Positions 57,493-64,000 of a stretch of 64,000 nucleotides of DNA are shown here, piece after piece. The stretch is taken from the NCBI RefSeq assembly GCF_040412425.1, contig NC_089744.1:32473743-32537742 (forward strand). The letters run 5' to 3'. A program made the position numbers and the translations under genes. Below the pieces are notes generated by a model. The model was not told the origin of the DNA, searched no databases, and saw nothing but the letters and a program-made list of their open reading frames with translations. Within the stretch, counting starts at the first letter, position 1. Each line of letters begins with the position of its first letter. Source of the DNA: Macrobrachium rosenbergii (Eukaryota > Arthropoda > Malacostraca > Decapoda > Palaemonidae).

Positions 57493-58669
57493 GGTGTATA
57501 GAGCATACGTCAGGTGCAGGCTTAGGGAATTTAAAGATAACGTTCCTTTGATTTTGTAGATATAAGGCGTTTCTGCGTACGTTAGCTTCATCGTTGACAG
57601 TTTAGCACGGCAGGGAAGGTTGTACGTCGTTATCAACAAATTTAGTGATGTTACATAGCACCCAACCCCTCTAGTCGACCTATTTGGCCATGGTTATTTG
57701 GGTGTGGGGGCCATACTGGTAAACTATAATCTGCTGGTCTAATCAATGTCACCAATAGCAAGCGCTTGGTGTTGATATCTCCTCTTGAAAATAAACTCAA
57801 TCCCATGACTACCATCATCATAGCGTTCCTACCCGGATCACGGTAACACGCCATATTCGTGATTTTTTACCCGGGTGCATGTGTTCAAATTTTTCATCAT
57901 AAAATTCACCCTGTTTCTTTAAGTCCAGTTAAGTTACAGAACTTACTTCATTTTGAAACTTTCAGTTTTCATGCGAGTCAGAGTTGACCAAGACACGGTA
58001 GTAGGTCAAAATATAAATGAGCCGTTCAGTTTGTTATAAATATCACTAATCATGCTAATAAACAGAACAATATAAGAATAGCTTCTCGTGGGATACATAA
58101 ATGGGTTGGTTTGGATTATGCTTCATTGCAAGGAACTTGAAGAGCTCAATTACACAGACAGAGTGGTTTTACGGTGATTTTTAATGGAGTACATTATTCA
58201 CTTTTAATTTTTCGTTTTACAACCTTCCACTTAAATTTGAAAAAGCTTTCCTTAACTTTTTCCAAAGACCAAAATAGCGTTATAAGAGCTGGTCAAACGC
58301 CCATTGTAATTGCCGGCACTTATAATATACACCCTTCCAGATGTGATTCAATTCGACCCTTTCCCAAACCCCAGTACGCAAAAATCAATGTCGACCAATA
58401 CAAACAGGACCAGTATGTGACTGAAACCTGACACCACCTCGTTATAACACCGAGTTTGTCTGGTTGAATGAAATTCCATCAACATGAAATATTTAGACCA
58501 AGGTTACCCACAAAATGAAGCCTGAAAAAATGAAGTGATGAGATTTTACTAATTAAGTTAAACTGGGTGGACTGAATGGAATTTTACAGGCGTGTTACTA
58601 CAAAATCAAGGACGAGAAATTGACTCGAGGGAGATTTGTTAATTAGATATGACAACTTGATTTAGGTAT

Positions 58670-58751
58670 TATATATATATATATATATATATTTGTATAT
58701 AAATATTTACAGTATATGCATATACATACACATTATGTACAGTATATACTG

Positions 58752-58824
<73 letters not shown>
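58670..58824. repeat. interrupted (TA)n microsatellite
   Basis: Two TA tracts (58670-58692 and about 58757-58824). Confidence 0.95.
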
Positions 58825-58826
<2 letters not shown>

Positions 58827-58936
58827 CCTCAAATCAAGCTGTCATATCTGACTGACAATCTCACTCTAGATAGTCTCTCTTCCTTGATTTTGTAGTGACA
58901 CCTCTTCGTTCACTAAGCCTCTTTCTCTCACATATG

Positions 58937-58947
<11 letters not shown>

Positions 58948-58999
<52 letters not shown>
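58948..58999. repeat. (GA)n microsatellite
   Basis: About 25 GA units. Confidence 0.95.
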
Positions 59000-59001
<2 letters not shown>

Positions 59002-61385
59002 CAGTGAACCAAGAAGTAAAATCAAGGGGCGTCTAAAGCGTCGGCTGTGAGCACAGCATCTGTATACGCAAACAAGCAATCACAGACAAACAGAAAGACA
59101 AGTGAAATAATATATAAGATGCACATATACTCGAAATAAACACGCACACCCAGATCACTCAACACTCTTACATCACTGTTTACAGAGCTGTCGCTCGTCC
59201 TTTCAAACGATTCGGACGGGATCTAAAAAGGTCAACGGTATCAGAACGTAGTCAATCTGAAACGTCAGTTAACGCATTATCCAGCATCTCCAGACAAGAT
59301 CATAATAGTTGCATCCTACATGTAAACGCTCCTTTCAGACTGAAATAACATTTCCTGGTTATGATAGCAAACCACTCAAGTCATAAATAACACGAGGCAG
59401 ACACGACAGTATGTAGCAGAAAATTAAACGACCCAAAATAAATAGAACAAGACGAGGGATTTAATGACTAGCCTTCTGTGAGAGCGCCGTGTTGTATGAA
59501 GCAGGCCACATGCCGAGCGATGATGCCATGCTTACAGCAAAAACGATGAACCCCTTGGGAAGATTTTATTTGCACAGTAATAGACTTTGTAGCAAAACTG
59601 AAACAGTTTTAGTCGTATTTCTATAGGAAACGCGTCTGTTAACTGCAGTGTCGGTGTAGGAAGACGAAGATAATGGTCAAGTCACTTTAAATACAGCTCC
59701 AACAGTTAAATGATTAAAGGCTTTCTAATTTACAGTTTAACCATGAAGTACGAAAGTTTGCAAAACACGGCAATAGGATACGTAAGGAATCCACGTTTAA
59801 AAATACACCAGTTCAATAATTAACGGAAGGTACGTGCACGGTTAATTAGATTAATATGTTTAATCAAACAAATGTCTCGAAGTTTACAGAGTCCGGTCCT
59901 CGTCCAACTAACAATTTGCTATGCGTGATGGACACTACTGAACGCCCACTGGTTACTGATTGACCAACACAGTAAGATGCTTCGGATTTGTAGTGGCAAG
60001 TAAACGAGTATGAATTTGAATGCCATCAAGGAATAAGTAAATGAAAATTTTAAAACCCATCTTCTCATGTTGAAAACCCATGCTTCAAGATTTCGAAATA
60101 TCAGTGAAGGCGGAAGTTGTTTCTAAACTGGACAAGTACTTTTTTCATTTTATCCATGACGGTTACTTAATACTAAAGAGAAAAGAAAATCAAACCAGCA
60201 GCAGCTTCCAAGACGCTGGACCTATGGCTTGAAACGTGTACACCAAGGCATTAGGTAACTCCAGGCTACTACGACAGACATCTGAGAATCTTGGGCGACT
60301 ACCTACGCTACGCCTGCTCACAGTTCTTCAACCTCGTAACTTGACCCTTTATTATTTTATTGTATTATTTCGACTAGGGTTCTTGGCTGGATAATCCTTC
60401 GTCGCTATCTATCTGTTTGTCTCTGTCTCTCTCTCCCTTTGTGCGTGTAAATTGTGGATTAGCTACTTTATCCTCCGAGGATTTTATAAGTTGCCCAACA
60501 ATCAGGCTTTACGCTACCCATTAGCGTTACGTGAAGGTTTCATACACACATTTGTGTTAAGATTACTTGTAATGAACCAAACAAAAACTCCTTTCAGTTT
60601 TCTTCTGAAGATGGAAAGAGATATTACTTATTACTTGTAATATTAATAGTAATGAAACTGAATAATACATCTATGGGAAATCGGAAGGAAACTTAGCCCT
60701 ATCGTTAGCTCTGTATTAAAGTTTTCTAAGGAATGAAGCAGAGACGACAGGTGATTAAGGCGCGGGCTAATAGTATCACATAGCTATGATGGACTCGTCC
60801 TCCCATCTGCTTCGCTCAAGAAGAGTAACCAAACCACTTTTGTGCTCTTGTTGCTATGGTCCACCAAATGTGACTTCAAAGCTCTGCATTGCAAGATCAC
60901 GCACTGGTAGTTCTGGTTTTGTATTTTTAGTCTGGTGTAATAAGCGATTAACAAAATGAGTAGCTGAAGAAGAGGATTGTGCTATGGACGCTTTCTGGCG
61001 AAGTTCAATTTCGATTCAGAAGTTTAAAGATGAACGTGTCACAATAGTTTTTGTGTGGAACCGCCCCAGTAGGGAAAAGGCATTATCCACCCAGAAAACA
61101 AATTTTTATCACTGGAGCTTTAATAAAAACTTGTTTATGCTTACACTTCATCCGTAGAATAAAGATAGTCCATGTTAAGTGGAATTTTGTTATCTTTGGT
61201 CCGTATGGTGTCAACGATTGCCTCTGTAGTTTTGAAATGTTCTTATCTGGTCGGATTTTAAGCTTCGAGACTTTTCTGCTTATATTTTCGTCGATTTTTA
61301 AATCTTTCCCCTTCCAAGACGGTTAATAACAAAGTGTAGGGATTCAAATTTGAAAAGAACCTCCCTGTCAGTCACGAACTTCAGT
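59000..61385. other. no recognised feature
   Basis: No exon, ORF or classified repeat that I can support in this stretch. Confidence 0.4.

Positions 61386-61465
<80 letters not shown>
61386..61465. repeat. (GA)n microsatellite
   Basis: About 39 GA units, the longest in the window. Confidence 0.97.
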
Positions 61466-61467
<2 letters not shown>

Positions 61468-61765
61468 CCTTAAGCAATGAAGTGCAGACAGGAGGTGTTG
61501 AAATAATGTACAGCAAAGCATCTGAATCAGCACATGCAGTTATAATGTATTGCCAAACTCCACTTCATATTCCTGCCAAACATGCCTTTCCAAAGCATGA
61601 ATTATGAAACTAACGAAAATACCAGTCATGTACACTACTGAAATGGGGAAAAAAATAAAAACCCTCAAACAATAAATACAACTGGCTTATAAGGATTTCA
61701 AGTAATGTGCTCACTGAATTCAGTGTTAAATCTCAGGTCTGGGTTATCTGAAATGTGCTATGGCG

Positions 61766-61770
<5 letters not shown>

Positions 61771-61820
<50 letters not shown>
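61771..61820. repeat. (CT)n microsatellite
   Basis: About 24 CT units. Confidence 0.95.
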
Positions 61821-61821
<1 letters not shown>

Positions 61822-61967
61822 CCTTATCCTTAATGCACATGAACTAGATCGACTCATTCACTTTCTCAATACATCAAGTACGGTCAGCAAATATCTTAAC
61901 TGATTTCCATAATTTGCATAATTAGAGGGCGTCCATATGATAAGGAATGGAAGAGAAGCATCATTTC

Positions 61968-61970
<3 letters not shown>

Positions 61971-62021
<51 letters not shown>
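61971..62021. repeat. (GA)n microsatellite
   Basis: About 24 GA units, 150 bp from the CT tract and complementary to it. Confidence 0.95.
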
Positions 62022-62025
<4 letters not shown>

Positions 62026-62798
62026 TTTATTTTGAACACGAATGGCACCATGAATAATAAAAAAAGATGGCATGGTTTATACTTTTAAGGCTATTATGGT
62101 TTCTGGTCGTGTCCAGGCTTCTTCCTCGAAAACTGGAACCGTCAGTGGTTTTTGTTCGTGTGATCGTAAGTCACCAGCTTTCAGATAATCACTAGTTAGT
62201 CTGTTGATCATACTAAGAAAGCTTATAGATTAAGCAATGCCTAAAATATTCACAGATATCCAGCAACTGGTATTGCTTCTCTCTCATAACATCTACAATG
62301 ACGACTAAGTTCACGTCACTTGGGTAAAAAAAAAAAAACTTGCTTTCATCCTTTTCTTCACCAGAAACTTTTATTTTGAAAACAACTTAACTTTCCAAGT
62401 GAACGGCCACTTTTTTGTTTGTTTAACTTGACGTCTGATAATACTGTGTTAAAAGAGTTTTTGGGAGCTACATGGGAAAATAATTTCCTCTGGCTGAACT
62501 TCTTCATCAAGAGGAACAGTTTGTGTGTGAACGGCTATGTACACGCTCCATGTTTCCATTGTGAGGTATTATCTTATCAACAGATGACGTGCTCAAACCA
62601 GCCTGTGAAACATTCACTCCCTCTACCCACTTCCCGCCCCCCACTCCAGTAACTCCACACGAGTAGTACTAGCTTCATTTCACCAGCTGTTTAGCGGTTG
62701 ATTCAACTACTTGATTGCTATTCTTTGAAACCTTGCCCAAGAGTTATATTAAACACGATCGCGTGTGTAATGATTAATTTGGTATACTTGATATATAT

Positions 62799-62800
<2 letters not shown>

Positions 62801-62850
<50 letters not shown>
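62801..62850. repeat. (TA)n microsatellite
   Basis: About 24 TA units. Confidence 0.95.
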
Positions 62851-62855
<5 letters not shown>

Positions 62856-62859
62856 CAAT

Positions 62860-64000
62860 ACATATAATGTATATATATAATATATATATGAGCCATTATA
62901 TGCCCCAGAGAAACAGAAAAGAAAAGAAAACTGTACCCGTCAGATTGACACCTGAACTTCGAGTAATGGATGAACCTCCTGTATACTTGAAAGTTTACGC
63001 CCCTCTTTCCAGTAACTTTCATAAAATTTACCAATCACTACTTCGGTCTTCCTCTCCTCACTCCCAACACTTCCTAATTTTGTACTACCAACATATCGTT
63101 CCCCGTTCCTTACCAAGGCCGAAAAACTCGAACCATTCTTTCACTTACACTACTTATTATACCACTTCTCCAACATTTCTCATACTTTCAATTCGTCTTA
63201 TATAAAAAATACTACGAAAATACTTTTTATCTACAGGTCTCTCCTTTTTTCGTGTGTGCGCGCGCGCGCGCAACCTTTCCTCTATCCGATCTGCTGGTTG
63301 GCGCTGGAAAAACCCCTTCTAAAGCAGATTCCGCCGTTTCAATTGATATTTTTCTCGTGTTATTCTCTTTTTGTTGGAATTCTACATCAGTTGTACTGTA
63401 ACAACGCGAAAACCTTGTGATGACATTTGAGTCATTTCACAAACCCTAAAATAAATGTTGATAGTTTTTAACGTACTGTGAAGTTTCTGCATTACTGTAA
63501 TGACAATCTCTTCTTACATTTTGCATAAACGACGGAGGAAATTCTTTTTCATTATACACTGACTTTTAAAAGATGCAAATGTCTTATAAGGGTGGGAATC
63601 GACAAATGGCTCAACTTTCTACTTAGGTGTCATAAAAACAACTTAGCCGCTTGCTAACAGTAACCCTAACCCCCCCCCCCCATCCCGAATATCCAAGACC
63701 ACCCCAACCCGTCTCCCCTCTGTTTTCGTAACAGTGCATTGTGCTGGGAATACAGTATCATTCAGGATTAGTTATCATGACAAGGCTGAAAATCACAGCT
63801 GGTACTGGTTGTATCAAATACATTTAGTGAGTTGGTCGTCCAATTACTACAAGCATATGGTGCCTGTAAATGCGCGCGCACATTATTCCAGGAAGCATAT
63901 TTCCCAAATAGCGAGTGGCCAATTGGGAGGAAACAAAAAAAAAACCGCTGTCCAATTAATCTCTTAATTACTGAATTAACGATGACCATTCTATCAATAC
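62860..64000. other. no recognised feature
   Basis: Contains a short (CG)n run near 63257-63271 and C-rich 63671-63682, otherwise nothing supported. Confidence 0.4.

Overview
This window looks like a eukaryotic, arthropod-type genome, most probably a decapod crustacean. The evidence is split FYVE/PH exons with GT-AG introns, dense (TA)n, (GA)n and (CA)n microsatellites, many decayed DIRS-type tyrosine-recombinase retroelements, a non-LTR element, a gypsy-type LTR element and tRNA-derived SINEs. The decapod assignment is inference, from the abundance of DIRS elements and from repeat modules I recall as common in shrimps and crabs.

Left part, 1-7.3 kb: layered DIRS remnants. A frameshifted but recognisable DIRS copy (RT, RNase H, tyrosine recombinase, internal complementary region, right terminal repeat) fills 1-3150 and sits inside the recombinase of a second copy (3151-about 4085). 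Then come a roughly 376 bp tandem repeat (4815-5690) and another DIRS 3' end (about 5880-6292).

8.1-10.1 kb: a compact run of four intact, intronless, co-oriented housekeeping genes on the + strand: NCBP2AS2-like, COX17, BANF1 (barrier-to-autointegration factor) and YIPF3. The gaps are only 53, 111 and 66 bp. Each start codon has a good candidate 3' splice acceptor just upstream, and a canonical AATAAA appears only after the last gene. This looks like a polycistronic (operon-like) unit and is the most interesting feature of the window.

10.2-23.2 kb: more DIRS debris, and a nested structure. DIRS-type terminal repeats at 12.67-12.86 kb and 22.92-23.2 kb (inverted to each other, with a recombinase remnant at 22.25-22.5 kb) enclose a roughly 6.2 kb non-LTR retrotransposon (13.48-19.76 kb). 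That LINE carries its own solo DIRS terminus (13.92-14.39 kb). A pogo/Tigger-like MITE lies at 19.77-20.13 kb.

23.8-47.7 kb, minus strand: the 3' eight coding exons of an FGD5/6-type FYVE-RhoGEF-PH gene. They encode PH1, a complete FYVE finger and a C-terminal PH2. The RhoGEF (DH) exons are not seen and should lie further upstream, beyond 47.7 kb. Its introns hold a decayed DIRS (25.4-28.9 kb), an internally deleted DIRS with an ORF1 (32.6-35.05 kb), and a scrambled gypsy-type LTR element (40.7-44.1 kb) with three LTRs, one of them inverted, flanked as a unit by a 4-bp target duplication.

47.7-64 kb: no coding exon that I can support. It is dominated by microsatellites, with a PIF/Harbinger-like MITE just to the left (45.0-45.65 kb), a 40-bp-arm foldback at 53.2 kb and a tRNA-derived SINE at 57.2 kb. 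It is probably intron or 5' flank of the FGD gene.
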